Of a stretch of 64,000 bases of DNA, positions 18,138 through 26,492 are shown one piece after another. Location: NCBI RefSeq assembly GCF_900111685.1, contig NZ_FOHX01000001.1, forward strand, positions 248,001-312,000. Direction: 5' to 3'. Both the position numbers and the translations under genes were made by a program. Under the pieces are notes generated by a model, which did not search any database, was not told the origin of the DNA, and was given only the letters and a program-made list of their open reading frames with translations. How positions within the stretch are numbered: position 1 is the stretch's first letter; every line of letters begins with the position of its first letter. The stretch comes from Nonomuraea wenchangensis. Lineage in GTDB: Bacteria; Actinomycetota; Actinomycetes; Streptosporangiales; Streptosporangiaceae.

Positions 18138-18791
18138 ATGTTCAGAAGACTTCTGATCGTGGCGGTTCTCGCGCTCGTGTCGGCCTGCTCGTCGGGCGGC
18201 GGCGGTGGCGAGCCCGAGCTGCCCGCCGGCCCCGACCTGATGAAGAAGGCCGCCCAGGCCATGACGACGGTCAAGTCGGCCGCCTTCTCCATCGCCACCG
18301 AAGGCAAGCCGGAGGTGCCGCTGCAGAAGGCCGACGGCAGGCTCACGGCCGGCGGCGACGCCGACGGCACGCTCACGATCTCCATCCTGGGCAACCTCCA
18401 GGAGGTCACCTTCGCCCTCGTCGGCGACACGGTGCACTTCAAGGGCCCGACGGGCGGCTTCCAGAAGATGACCCGGCAGCAGCTCGCGCAGTTCTACGAC
18501 CCTTCGGTGATCCTGGAGCCGACGAAGGGCATCGCGAAGTTGTTGTCCTCGGCGACGAACCCGCAGGTCGAGGGCGTCGAAGGCGGCGCCTACCGGGTGG
18601 CGACGACGTTCCCGGCCCAGGTGGTCAAGGACATCGTGCCCGGGGTGACCCAGGACGTGAACGGCAAGGTCTGGATCGACCAGGCCACCAGCAGGCTCGA
18701 CAAGGCGAGCCTGCCGTTGCCCGGCGGCACCGTGACGGTGTCGTTCAGCGACTACGACGCGCCGGTCACGATCACGCCGCCCGCCGGATGA
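18138..18791 (+). CDS. LprG/LppX-family lipoprotein (lipid carrier)
   Basis: 217 residues. Signal peptide with lipobox V-S-A-C followed by a Ser/Gly linker. The mature part matches the LppX/LprAFG half-barrel fold: repeated [18 protein letters not shown], long beta-strands and a C-terminal PVTITPPAG. In mycobacteria LprG binds triacylated lipids such as triacylglycerol and hands them to the outer envelope. The next gene, an MFS exporter, overlaps by four bases (ATGA), reproducing the lprG-Rv1410c arrangement. Confidence 0.88.
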   Translation: MFRRLLIVAVLALVSACSSGGGGGEPELPAGPDLMKKAAQAMTTVKSAAFSIATEGKPEVPLQKADGRLTAGGDADGTLTISILGNLQEVTFALVGDTVHFKGPTGGFQKMTRQQLAQFYDPSVILEPTKGIAKLLSSATNPQVEGVEGGAYRVATTFPAQVVKDIVPGVTQDVNGKVWIDQATSRLDKASLPLPGGTVTVSFSDYDAPVTITPPAG

Positions 18792-20350
18792 TGGCCGTCG
18801 CCCGCCGGGTCGCGCTCGGCGCGGGGGGCGCGGTGGTGCTGCTGGCCGCGCTCGACGCGTACGTGGTGGTGACCGTCCTCATCGAGATCGCCAGGGACGT
18901 CGGCGTGCCGCTCAACCATCTGGAGCGGGCCACGCCGATCGTCACGGGTTTCCTGCTCGGCTACATCGCGGCGATGCCGCTGCTCGGGCAGCTCTCCGAC
19001 CGTTTCGGGCGGCGGCCGCTGATCCACGCCTGCCTGGCGGTGTTCGCGCTCGGGTCGGCGCTGACGGCGCTGGCGGCCGGCGAGACGATGGTGGTGGCCG
19101 GGCGCACCGTGCAGGGCATCGCCGGCGGGGCGCTGCTGCCGATCACGATGGCGCTCATCGGCGATCTGTGGGAGGAGCGGGAGCGGCCGGTCGCGCTCGG
19201 CGCGGTCGGCGCGGCGCAGGAGCTGGGCTCGGCGCTCGGCCCCCTCTACGGCGGGCTGCTGGCGCAGATCCCGGCGTTCGCGGTGGCGGGCGTGGAGCTG
19301 GGCGGCTGGCACGCCATCTTCTGGGTCAACGTGCCGCTGGCGGCGCTCGCGGCCGTGGCGGTCCACTTCACCGTCCCCGGCCGTCCCGCCCGCCCAGTGG
19401 AAGGCGGGGCGGAAGGCGCGGCCCGGCGCGTGGACGCGGTGGGTGGCGCCCTGCTGGCTCTCGCCCTGGCCCTGCTGGTCATCGGGCTCTACAACCCCGA
19501 CCCGGCCGAGGCGTTCCTGCCGCCCTGGGGAGCGCCGCTCATCGCGGCGGGCGCGGTGGTGGCCGGGGTCTTCGTCTGGTGGGAGATCCGCTCCCCCGTA
19601 CGCATCCTCGACCTGTCCGGCGTTCCCAAGGGGCCGCTGCTGGCGACGCTGGGCGTGAGCTTCCTCGCGGGGGCGGCGCTGCTGGTCACGATGGTGTTCG
19701 TGCCGTTCACCGCGCAGACGCTGCTCGACCGGGACGAGCTGGGCGCGGCGTTCGTCCTGGCCCGCTTCCTGATCGCGCTGACCGTCGGCGCGCTGCTGGG
19801 CGGGGTTCTCGCCCGCCGGCTGGGTGAGCGCGTGGTCGCGGTGGCGGGCATGGCGGTCGCCGCCGTCGGTTACGGGCTGATGAGCCGCTGGCCGCTGCGG
19901 CTGGCCGAGGCGGGCCTGGTCGTGGACGCCGACCTGGTGGTGGCCGGGCTGGGCCTCGGCGTGGTGATCGCCCCGGTGTCGTCCGCGGTGCTGCGGGCCA
20001 GCCGGGCCGACCAGCACGGGGTGGCCTCGGCGGCGGTCGTGGTGGCCAGGATGATGGGCATGCTGGTCGGCATCGCGGCGGTGTCGGCGTGGGGGTTCCA
20101 CCGGTTCCAGTCGCTCACGGCCGACCTGGACACGCCGCTCCCGTTCGGCGTGGACGCCGCGACCTACCAGCGGCAGCTCGCCGAGTACACCGCGCAGGTG
20201 CAGGCGGCGCTGCACGTGGAGTACACCGAGATGTTCCTCGTCACGGCGTTCGTCTGCCTGGCGGGCGCGGCGGCCGCCTTCCTCATGCCGCGCACCCTTG
20301 CCGCGCGGGTGCCCGCCCCGGCCCCGGACCCGGCGGCGGAGACCCGCTGA
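18788..20350 (+). CDS. MFS transporter, P55 (Rv1410c)-like lipid/drug exporter
   Basis: 520 residues with about 14 membrane segments. The loop 2-3 motif [12 protein letters not shown] and the motif C region ([12 protein letters not shown]) define the DHA2-type drug/H+ antiporter branch. The start ATG 18788 overlaps the lipoprotein stop. By synteny with mycobacterial P55 it probably acts with the upstream lipoprotein to move lipids outward and so affects envelope permeability and drug tolerance. A generic multidrug exporter is the alternative. Confidence 0.88.
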   Translation: MMAVARRVALGAGGAVVLLAALDAYVVVTVLIEIARDVGVPLNHLERATPIVTGFLLGYIAAMPLLGQLSDRFGRRPLIHACLAVFALGSALTALAAGETMVVAGRTVQGIAGGALLPITMALIGDLWEERERPVALGAVGAAQELGSALGPLYGGLLAQIPAFAVAGVELGGWHAIFWVNVPLAALAAVAVHFTVPGRPARPVEGGAEGAARRVDAVGGALLALALALLVIGLYNPDPAEAFLPPWGAPLIAAGAVVAGVFVWWEIRSPVRILDLSGVPKGPLLATLGVSFLAGAALLVTMVFVPFTAQTLLDRDELGAAFVLARFLIALTVGALLGGVLARRLGERVVAVAGMAVAAVGYGLMSRWPLRLAEAGLVVDADLVVAGLGLGVVIAPVSSAVLRASRADQHGVASAAVVVARMMGMLVGIAAVSAWGFHRFQSLTADLDTPLPFGVDAATYQRQLAEYTAQVQAALHVEYTEMFLVTAFVCLAGAAAAFLMPRTLAARVPAPAPDPAAETR

Positions 20351-20380
20351 CCGGGACCGGGGCCGGGGCGCCGCCGGTCA
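20348..20380. terminator. Hairpin between converging MFS and aspartyl-tRNA synthetase genes
   Basis: TGACCGG at 20348-20354 is matched by CCGGTCA at 20374-20380, with GC-rich sequence between that can extend the stem. It covers the MFS stop codon and the last codon of the opposing gene. No U-tract is present, as is common for terminators in this group of bacteria. It may end transcription from both sides. Confidence 0.5.
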
Positions 20381-21640
20381 GGGTGACAGGCGGTGGAGGT
20401 CGCGGGGGAAGGCGGTCGTCTCGCGGATGTTGGCCGCGCCGGTCAGCCGGGCCGTCCAGCGTTCCAGGCCCAGCGCGAACCCTCCGTGCGGCGGCATGCC
20501 GTACCTGAACGCCTGCAGATACCCCTCGTACGGCTCCACCGGCTCCCCGCGGGCGGCCAGCGCCGCCGTGTAGTCCTCGTACCGGTGCAGCCGCTGCCCG
20601 CCCGTCACCAGCTCCAGCCCGCGGAACAGCAGGTCGAAGCCGTTGGAGTAGGCGGGCCTGGCGGGGTCGGGGTGGGTGTAGAACGGCCGTTTGGCCATGG
20701 GGTAGCCGGTGACGAACAGGAACTCCGACCCGTGCTCCCGCAGCGCCCACTCCGACAGCCACCGCTCCTGCGCCGGGTCCAGGTCCGGCTCGCCTGAGGA
20801 GGTGAGCCGCTGCGCCTCGGTGAAGTGCACGGCCGGGATCTCGGCGGGCACGTCCGGCAGTGTCAGGCCGAGCAGTTCGACGGCCGGCGCGGCGCGGCGG
20901 CGCACCGACGCCAGCATGCCCGCGACGGCCTCGCGGAGCACGGCCATGACGTCCCGGTGGTCGGCGACGAAGCCCAGCTCGGCGTCCAGGCTGGTGTACT
21001 GGGCCAGGTGCCGCGCGGTGTCGTGCGGCTCGGCGCGGAAGACCGGCCCCACCTCGTAGACCCGCTCGAACACCCCCACCATCGCCTGCTTGTAGAACTG
21101 CGGCGACTGGGCCAGGTAGGCGGGCCGCCCGAAGTAGTCGATGCCGAAGACGTTCGCGCCGGACTCGGTGGCCGAGGCGACGATCTTCGGGGTGTGGATC
21201 TCGGTGAAGCCGAGCCGGTCGAGCGTCTCGCGGAACCCGGCCACGCTCGCGGCCGAGATCTCCAGCGGCGCCCGCAGCCGGGGATGGCGCAGCGCGACCG
21301 GCGCGTGGTCGAGCACGGTCGGCAGCGCGGCGGGCACCACCGGCCGGTAGAGGTCGAACGGGGGCGGCGCGCCCGGCTCGGCCAGCACCTCGATCTCCGG
21401 CTCGGTCAACTCGACGCCGCCGGGCGCCTGCGGCCGGGCGGTCACGGTGCCGGTGACCCGGACCACGCTCTCCTCCCCCGGCAGGCCGCTCCCGGTGACC
21501 ACCTGGGCCAGGCCGGTGCGGTCGCGTACCACGAGGAAGGACACGGATTTCAGGTGCCGGCGGCGATGGACCCAGCCGGCGATCGTCACTCGTCGTCCGG
21601 TGTGCTCGGCGAGCTCAGCGGACAGGATACGAGAGATCAT
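20378..21640 (-). CDS. aspS2: Aspartate-tRNA(Asn)-type ligase, archaeal-type AspRS (second AspRS)
   Basis: 420 residues, as long as archaeal-type AspRS and far shorter than the ~580-residue bacterial enzyme. N-terminal OB-fold anticodon domain (1-90), class II core with motif 2 (VFRAEPHDTARH at 200-211) and motif 3 (GLERWTARL at 391-399). The bacterial GAD insertion is absent. His25 in GWVHRR and the proline-rich loop near 70-73 match residues reported in non-discriminating enzymes, so it may charge both tRNA(Asp) and tRNA(Asn). ATG 21640 has AAAGGAG six bases upstream. It is preceded by a T-box leader. A normal bacterial aspS presumably exists elsewhere, so this would be a regulated backup copy. 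Confidence 0.88.
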   Translation of the reverse strand: MISRILSAELAEHTGRRVTIAGWVHRRRHLKSVSFLVVRDRTGLAQVVTGSGLPGEESVVRVTGTVTARPQAPGGVELTEPEIEVLAEPGAPPPFDLYRPVVPAALPTVLDHAPVALRHPRLRAPLEISAASVAGFRETLDRLGFTEIHTPKIVASATESGANVFGIDYFGRPAYLAQSPQFYKQAMVGVFERVYEVGPVFRAEPHDTARHLAQYTSLDAELGFVADHRDVMAVLREAVAGMLASVRRRAAPAVELLGLTLPDVPAEIPAVHFTEAQRLTSSGEPDLDPAQERWLSEWALREHGSEFLFVTGYPMAKRPFYTHPDPARPAYSNGFDLLFRGLELVTGGQRLHRYEDYTAALAARGEPVEPYEGYLQAFRYGMPPHGGFALGLERWTARLTGAANIRETTAFPRDLHRLSP

Positions 21641-21663
21641 CACAGCTCCTTTTACGGAATGTG
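21641..21663 (-). promoter_or_regulatory. Hairpin burying the aspS2 Shine-Dalgarno
   Basis: On the minus strand CACAUUCC (21663-21656), loop GUAAAA, then GGAG-C-UGUG (21649-21641) can form an 8-bp stem with one bulged C that hides the ribosome-binding site. No U-tract follows the T-box hairpin, so translational control is more likely than transcription termination. The alternative pairing with the antisequestrator was not resolved by eye. Confidence 0.45.
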
Positions 21664-21900
21664 CGTGATCCCTTGGGAGTGCGGGGGAGAAGGGAACTCC
21701 CGGTGCCACCGCACTTTCGCCGCCCCGCCGGAGCGGCGCGGCCTCGAAGAGGACCCGATGACGGGGGTCAGGCCGGCGGGGCATTTCCTCCCCGCACTCA
21801 GGAGTGTCTTCGCCGCGGGGCCCGGGGCCGCCTTCTCAGCTTCCGGCGGCTCTCTGCACCCGAGCGGGACCGCGGCTACTCGGCTCCCTCAACGCGTTGC
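21641..21900 (-). promoter_or_regulatory. T-box riboswitch leader, specifier GAC (Asp)
   Basis: Reading the minus strand from ~21900: lower stem GGGAG (21888-21884) pairs with CTCC (21804-21801). The specifier loop is CCGAGTA (21883-21877) opposite GAAGACA (21811-21805), so the triplet GAC at 21808-21806 is an Asp codon followed by the usual purine. Helix GCCGCGG/CCGCGGC (21876-21870 with 21818-21812) follows, then an AGAGA bulge (21855-21851) and the GCTGAGAA apical element. Near the gene, GTGCGG, the 7-base T-box bulge TGGCACC (21708-21702), GGGAG, loop, CTCCC and CCGCAC (ending 21679) form the tRNA-acceptor-binding hairpin. UGGC in the bulge fits discriminator base G73 of tRNA(Asp). It should raise synthetase expression when tRNA(Asp) is uncharged. 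Confidence 0.9.
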
Positions 21901-21905
21901 CGATC

Positions 21906-21935
21906 ACTTTACGGCCGCGCGTGGCTCGCGGGCAA
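21906..21935 (-). promoter_or_regulatory. Promoter of the T-box/aspS2 transcript
   Basis: On the minus strand TTGCCC (21935-21930) and TAAAGT (21911-21906) are separated by 18 bases, a good match to a housekeeping sigma promoter. The predicted start point lies at about 21899, exactly where the T-box stem I begins. Confidence 0.65.
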
Positions 21936-21970
21936 AGCGGGGGCGCTCCCGGACTCCAGGCGAGCGGCGA

Positions 21971-22001
21971 GCGGGCGCTCCCGGTCTCCGGAAGCGCCCG
22001 C
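21971..22001 (-). terminator. Strong hairpin after der
   Basis: A 14-bp nearly perfect stem (GCGGGCGCT continuing into CCGG pairs, loop of three bases) starts five bases after the der stop codon. There is no U-tract. It separates der from the aspS2 promoter. The remaining sequence of the 366-base gap 21641-22006 is occupied by the promoter and T-box leader described separately. Confidence 0.7.
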
Positions 22002-22006
22002 GTCGA

Positions 22007-23398
22007 TCACTTGTCCTTCTTGGAACGCTTTTCCCTGATCTTCATGGTGACCTCGATCGGCGAGCCCGCGAACCCGAACTCCTCGCGGATGCGCCGCTCG
22101 ATGAAGCGCCGGTAGGTGTCCTCCAGCCAGCCGGAGGTGAACAGCACGAACTTCGGCGGCTCGGTCGACGCCTGCGTGGCGAAGAGGATCTTCGGCTGCT
22201 TGCCGCCCCGCACCGGCGGCGGCGTCTGCTGCACCAGCTCGGTCAGGAACGCGTTGAGCCGCGCCGTCGGCACCCGCGTGGACCACGAGTCGAGCGCCTT
22301 CTCCAGCGCAGGGACGAGCCGGTCGACGTGCCGCCCGGTCTTGGCGGAGATGTTGACCCGCAGCGCCCACGGGGTGCGGACGAGCTGCCGGTCGATCTCC
22401 TTCTCCAGGTAGTAGCGGCGGTCCTCGTCGACGAGGTCCCACTTGTTGAAGGCGACCACCATGGCCCGGCCCGACTCGATGACCAGGCCGATGATGCGCA
22501 GGTCCTGCTCGGTGAGCGGCTGGCTGGCGTCGACCAGCACGATCGCCACCTCCGAGCGCTCCAGGGCGGCGCGGGTGCGCATGGCGGCGTAGAAGTCGGC
22601 GCCCTGCAGCTCGCGGTCGCGCCTGCGGATGCCGGCGGTGTCGATGAAGCGCCAGGTGCGCCCGCCCAGCTCGACCAGCTCGTCCACCGGGTCGCGGGTG
22701 GTGCCCGCCATCGGGTCGACCAGCACCCGCTCCTCGTCGGCGAGCTTGTTGAGCAGCGAGGACTTGCCGACGTTGGGCTTGCCGAGCAGCGCGATCCTGG
22801 CCGGGCCGCGCTCGGTCTCGAAGGTGACGCGCGGCGTGTCGGGCAGCGCGTCGAGCACCACGTCGAGCAGGTCGCCGCTGGAGCGGCCGTGCAGGGCCGA
22901 GACGGGGTAGGGCTCGCCGAGGCCGAGCGCCCACAGCGCGGCGGCCTCGAGTTCGAGCTGCTGGTTGTCGACCTTGTTGGCGGCCAGCACGACCGGCTTG
23001 CCGGACTGGCGCAGCACGGCGCCCACGATCTCGTCGGCGTCGGTCGCGCCGACGGTGGCGTCCACCACGAACACGATCACGTCGGCCAGCTCGACGGCGA
23101 CCTGTGCCTGCTCGGCGATGCGCAGGCCCATGCCGGTCGCGTCGGGGTCCCAGCCGCCGGTGTCGACGACGGTGAAGCGGCGGCCACGCCAGTTGGCCTC
23201 GTAGGTGACGCGGTCGCGGGTGACGCCCGGCACGTCCTCGACGACCGCCTCGCGGCGGCCGATGATGCGGTTGACCAGCGTGGACTTGCCGACGTTCGGG
23301 CGTCCTACGATGGCGACGACGGGCAGCGGCGTGCTGTCGCCGTGCTCGGTGATCTCAAGGTCGTCGAGCTCTGCCTCGACCCAGTCCCCCGTTGACAC
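22007..23398 (-). CDS. der: Ribosome biogenesis GTPase Der (EngA)
   Basis: 463 residues with two tandem GTPase domains and a C-terminal KH-like domain. First P-loop GRPNVGKS at 32-39, G3 DTGG at 79-82, NKVD at 141-144. Second P-loop GKPNVGKS at 206-213. The C-terminal KH-like region ends in a basic tail (REKRSKKDK). Der assists late 50S assembly. It lies 42 bases after cmk, the classic pairing. The plsC-like acyltransferase often found between them in actinomycetes is absent. Confidence 0.97.
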   Translation of the reverse strand: MSTGDWVEAELDDLEITEHGDSTPLPVVAIVGRPNVGKSTLVNRIIGRREAVVEDVPGVTRDRVTYEANWRGRRFTVVDTGGWDPDATGMGLRIAEQAQVAVELADVIVFVVDATVGATDADEIVGAVLRQSGKPVVLAANKVDNQQLELEAAALWALGLGEPYPVSALHGRSSGDLLDVVLDALPDTPRVTFETERGPARIALLGKPNVGKSSLLNKLADEERVLVDPMAGTTRDPVDELVELGGRTWRFIDTAGIRRRDRELQGADFYAAMRTRAALERSEVAIVLVDASQPLTEQDLRIIGLVIESGRAMVVAFNKWDLVDEDRRYYLEKEIDRQLVRTPWALRVNISAKTGRHVDRLVPALEKALDSWSTRVPTARLNAFLTELVQQTPPPVRGGKQPKILFATQASTEPPKFVLFTSGWLEDTYRRFIERRIREEFGFAGSPIEVTMKIREKRSKKDK

Positions 23399-23440
23399 GA
23401 TATTTCGTCCTTTGTGTGAGTACCGCGCCTGACATGGTCA

Positions 23441-24097
23441 TCAGACGCGCTCCTTGACCAGCCTCAGCACCTCCGCGATCACCTCGTCGAGGCTGAACGC
23501 GGTGGTGTCGAGCTCGATGGCGCCATCCGCCATCGAGAGTGGGTCGGTCTTCCTCGTCGAGTCCAGGGTGTCACGCCTGGCCAACGCCTCCTGCTGCGCC
23601 TCGACCGTGGTGCCCGCCAGCTCGGCGGAACGCCTGCGGGCACGCGCCTCCGCGCTCGCCGTCAGGTAGATCTTGACGGGGGCGTCGGGGCAGACGACGG
23701 AGCCGATGTCGCGGCCCTCGACGACGATGCCGCCGGCGCCGACGACCTCACGCTGGAGTGCGACCAGCCGCGCCCGCACCTCGGGGACGGCGGCCACGGC
23801 GGAGACCGCGCCGGTCACCTCGGCCTCCCTGATCGGCCCGCCGACGTCGACGCCGTCGACGTGGATGGCGGGCGCGTCGGGGTCGGTGGCGGCGACGATG
23901 ACCGGCTCGCCGCTGCGGGCCGCGATCGCGGCCGGATCGGCGAGGTCGACGCCCTCCCGGAGCATCCACCAGGTCATCGCGCGGTACATGGCCCCGGTGT
24001 CGAGGTAGCGCAGGCCCAGCGCGCGGGCGACCCCGCGCGACACGCTCGACTTGCCCGACCCCGAAGGTCCGTCCATGGCGACGACCAGACCGGTCAC
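23441..24097 (-). CDS. cmk: Cytidylate kinase
   Basis: 218 residues from GTG 24097 with a purine-rich ribosome-binding region (GAAGAGGGAGAGG). P-loop GPSGSGKSS at the N-terminus, then YLDTGAMYRA, the CMP-specific VVEGRDIGSVV, and RRDTLDSTRKTDPL. It phosphorylates CMP and dCMP with ATP. Longer in-frame starts reach further upstream but lack a ribosome-binding site. The gene heads the cmk-der unit, with 52 bases between it and the carotenoid oxygenase gene. Confidence 0.96.
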   Translation of the reverse strand: MTGLVVAMDGPSGSGKSSVSRGVARALGLRYLDTGAMYRAMTWWMLREGVDLADPAAIAARSGEPVIVAATDPDAPAIHVDGVDVGGPIREAEVTGAVSAVAAVPEVRARLVALQREVVGAGGIVVEGRDIGSVVCPDAPVKIYLTASAEARARRRSAELAGTTVEAQQEALARRDTLDSTRKTDPLSMADGAIELDTTAFSLDEVIAEVLRLVKERV

Positions 24098-24149
24098 GGC
24101 CTCTCCCTCTTCACGTGTGTCTCGACCTGAAGAGGCTACCGCGTCCGGC

Positions 24150-25511
24150 TCAGTCGGCGATCCAGCTCCCATGGAAGCCGAGCGGGACGCGGGCGGGAAG
24201 GTGCACGGTGGCGACCGGCTCGCCGGTGAAGTCGCGGGCCGAGACGATCACGAGGTCGGCCGCTCCCCTGTCCGGGTTGTTGACCAGCGTCATCACGTAA
24301 CCGTCGTCCTCGGCCTCGCCCTCGGGGACGAAGACCGGCTCGCCGACGTACGCGCCCCGCCCGAACTGCCGCGCCTCCTGCGTGCCGCGGACCAGGTCGT
24401 GCTTGATGAGCGTGTTGTCGAACGCCTCGTCGGGCAGGTCCTCCAGCTCCGTGTCGTGCGGGCTGACGATGTCGTTCAGCTCGCGGGCGGCGGCGGTGTA
24501 GCCGTAGCGGTGGGGCAGGCCGGTGCGCCGCTCGTCGATGCGCGGGAACTCCTGGGAGCGGTCGTCCAGCCGGGTCTGGGAGACCTTCCCGGAGACCGTG
24601 TCGATGCGCCAGCGGTCGAGCGTGGGCGCGCCGCCGGCGTCGAGCCGGGCGTCCACGAACCTCTTGGGATAGCGGATCACGTCCACCACCACCTCGTCGC
24701 CGTCGTCGTAGGCGTTGACGGTGTGGAAGACCCAGCACGGCTCCACGTCGAACCAGCGCGTCTCGCCGCCGGCGCGGGGCAGCAGGCCGAGCCGGGCGCC
24801 GTGGGCCTCGTTCCAGGCGTACGGCAGCGGCGCGCCCTTCTGGGCGTGCTCCATGCTGAAGGTGACCGGCAGGTCGTAGAGGACGACGTAGCGCTCGGTG
24901 AGCGCGAAGTCGTGCAGCATCGGCGCGTCGGCGATCGGGATGTCGCGCACCTGCCGCACCGTGCCGTCGGGGCCGAGGACGAGGTGCTGGTGGTGGTCCC
25001 AGCCGAAGAAGTACGCCATCGCGTGCAGCTCGCCGGTGACCGGGTCGGCGTGGGTGTGGGCGGCGAACCCGCCCGGCAGGCCGCCGCCGAAGTCGCAGCT
25101 GCCGATGGTCTCCAGCTCGTAGCTCAGCTCGTACGGCAGCGCGCCCGCCTCCACGGTCGCGAACGTGCGCCCGGCCAGCCCGATGACGTGCGTGTTGGGC
25201 GCGAAGTCCATGCCCCCGTGCACCGGTCCCGGCCGGACCGGCTCGCCCAGCCTGCGGGCGACCTCCGCGCTGCGTACCCACCGGTTGCGGTACCACTCGG
25301 CGCGGCCGTCGCGCAGCCGCACCCCGTGCACCATGCCCTCGCCGAGGAACAGGTGGGAGGCGTGCGGGTCGTCGAGGCTGAGCGGGTTGGGGCCGTTGCG
25401 CAGGAAACGGCCGTTGAACACGGCCGGGATGCGGCCGGTCACCTCCAGGTCGAAGGCGGTGATCTCCTCGGTCACGGGCGCGAAGCCGTCCCTGAACGGG
25501 GTGGTGGTCAT
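24150..25511 (-). CDS. Carotenoid cleavage oxygenase (RPE65/CCD family)
   Basis: 453 residues, a seven-bladed propeller enzyme. The four iron-binding histidines can be placed in HTHADP, MLHDFAL, FHTVNAY and the C-terminal GFHGSW. The N-terminal GRFLRNGPNP is a family marker. It would cleave a carotenoid or stilbene/lignin-type double bond with O2. It is encoded directly after its likely TetR repressor with an ATGA overlap. No carotenoid synthesis genes are in the window, so a phenylpropanoid substrate is equally possible. Confidence 0.92.
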   Translation of the reverse strand: MTTTPFRDGFAPVTEEITAFDLEVTGRIPAVFNGRFLRNGPNPLSLDDPHASHLFLGEGMVHGVRLRDGRAEWYRNRWVRSAEVARRLGEPVRPGPVHGGMDFAPNTHVIGLAGRTFATVEAGALPYELSYELETIGSCDFGGGLPGGFAAHTHADPVTGELHAMAYFFGWDHHQHLVLGPDGTVRQVRDIPIADAPMLHDFALTERYVVLYDLPVTFSMEHAQKGAPLPYAWNEAHGARLGLLPRAGGETRWFDVEPCWVFHTVNAYDDGDEVVVDVIRYPKRFVDARLDAGGAPTLDRWRIDTVSGKVSQTRLDDRSQEFPRIDERRTGLPHRYGYTAAARELNDIVSPHDTELEDLPDEAFDNTLIKHDLVRGTQEARQFGRGAYVGEPVFVPEGEAEDDGYVMTLVNNPDRGAADLVIVSARDFTGEPVATVHLPARVPLGFHGSWIAD

Positions 25512-26374
25512 GACGCGGTCCTCTCTACGGACTCCTCGTACGACAGTTCGCGAACTTCGCCGCCCGGCACACCGGCCGGATCGTCGTCGGGCAGGTCGGG
25601 CGGCAGCAGGAAGGGGGCGAGCACGGCGGCGTACAGGGCGCGGTAGCGCCGGGCGGACTCGGGCGGCGCGAAGAAGCCGGTGATCTCCAGGCTGACGGCT
25701 CCGTGGACGGCCATCCAGAGCAGGTCGGCGATCTCCCTGGCGGTGCCGCCGCGCAGCAGGCCCTGCTCCAGGCACGCTCGTACGGCGTGGACGAGCAGGT
25801 CGAACGAGCGCCCCGCGGCCTCCACGGCCTCGGGCCCCGGGTTGAACCCGGGCACCGCGCCCTGGAACATGACCCGGTAGTAGTCGGGCTCGGCGAGCGC
25901 GTAGTCCCGATAGGCGTCGAGCCCGGCCCGCAGTTCGGCCAAGGGGTCGGCCGGCGGATCGGTCAGGGAGCCGGCGCGAGTGCCGTACCCGAACCGCGCT
26001 CCGTCCGGCGTGGACGGCTCGGCCGGCGGGCCGGCGAGAGGGTCGGCCAGGGAACCGGCAAGGAGCCGCCGCTCCCCGTGCTCGCCCTCGGGCGTGACGT
26101 GCGGCGGCCGCTCTCCTCGCGCGCTCTTCGGCGCGGCGCGCAGGCGGCGCTCGAAGCGGGCGAACCCCTCCAGCCACAGGGCCTCGACCAGCCCGTCCTT
26201 GCCGCCGAACAGCGTGTAGATGACCTTCGTGGAGCAGCCGGCCTCGCCCGCGATGCGCCGGACAGTGAGCGCGCCCGGCCCTTCGGTGACGAGCAAGTGC
26301 GTGGCGGTGTCGAGGATCGCCGTCCGTACGACGTCCTGCCCTTCTCGCTGTGCCTGCTGGTACGCGGTCGCCAT
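25508..26374 (-). CDS. TetR-family regulator with internal low-complexity insertion
   Basis: 288 residues, about 90 longer than typical. The helix-turn-helix (LTVRRIAGEAGCSTKVIYTLFGGKDGL, about 37-63) is normal. The C-terminal ligand domain has the TetR_C_33-like pattern (LAEPDYYRVMFQG...). Between them, residues ~80-150 are a Pro/Ala/Asp-rich insertion containing two related units (GSLADPLAGPPAEP and GSLTDPPADPLAEL), which looks like a local expansion. It probably represses itself and the carotenoid oxygenase gene through the palindrome just upstream of its start. Confidence 0.9.
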   Translation of the reverse strand: MATAYQQAQREGQDVVRTAILDTATHLLVTEGPGALTVRRIAGEAGCSTKVIYTLFGGKDGLVEALWLEGFARFERRLRAAPKSARGERPPHVTPEGEHGERRLLAGSLADPLAGPPAEPSTPDGARFGYGTRAGSLTDPPADPLAELRAGLDAYRDYALAEPDYYRVMFQGAVPGFNPGPEAVEAAGRSFDLLVHAVRACLEQGLLRGGTAREIADLLWMAVHGAVSLEITGFFAPPESARRYRALYAAVLAPFLLPPDLPDDDPAGVPGGEVRELSYEESVERTAS

Positions 26375-26377
26375 ACT

Positions 26378-26413
26378 CGGTAACGCCGTTTCTTCTCGGT
26401 AACGTTGTTACCG
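26378..26413. promoter_or_regulatory. Palindromic operator for the adjacent TetR regulator
   Basis: CGGTAAC (26397-26403), GTT, GTTACCG (26407-26413) is a perfect 7-bp inverted repeat. A third half-site CGGTAAC lies at 26378-26384, four bases from the regulator ATG. It sits between the TetR gene and the divergent glycosyltransferase and is the obvious autoregulatory site. Confidence 0.7.
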
Positions 26414-26492
26414 TCCTTTGTACGCCCTCCTCCCCCGCTTCACAACCCTCTATTTCGGGACTAATGGTGTTTCGGGAGGTAAGTGCTCTGAT

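Noticed and set aside
26418..26492. Upstream extension of the glycosyltransferase to ATG 26418
   Set aside because: The extra residues do not fit GT2 and start next to the TetR operator; GTG 26493 begins right before the fold.
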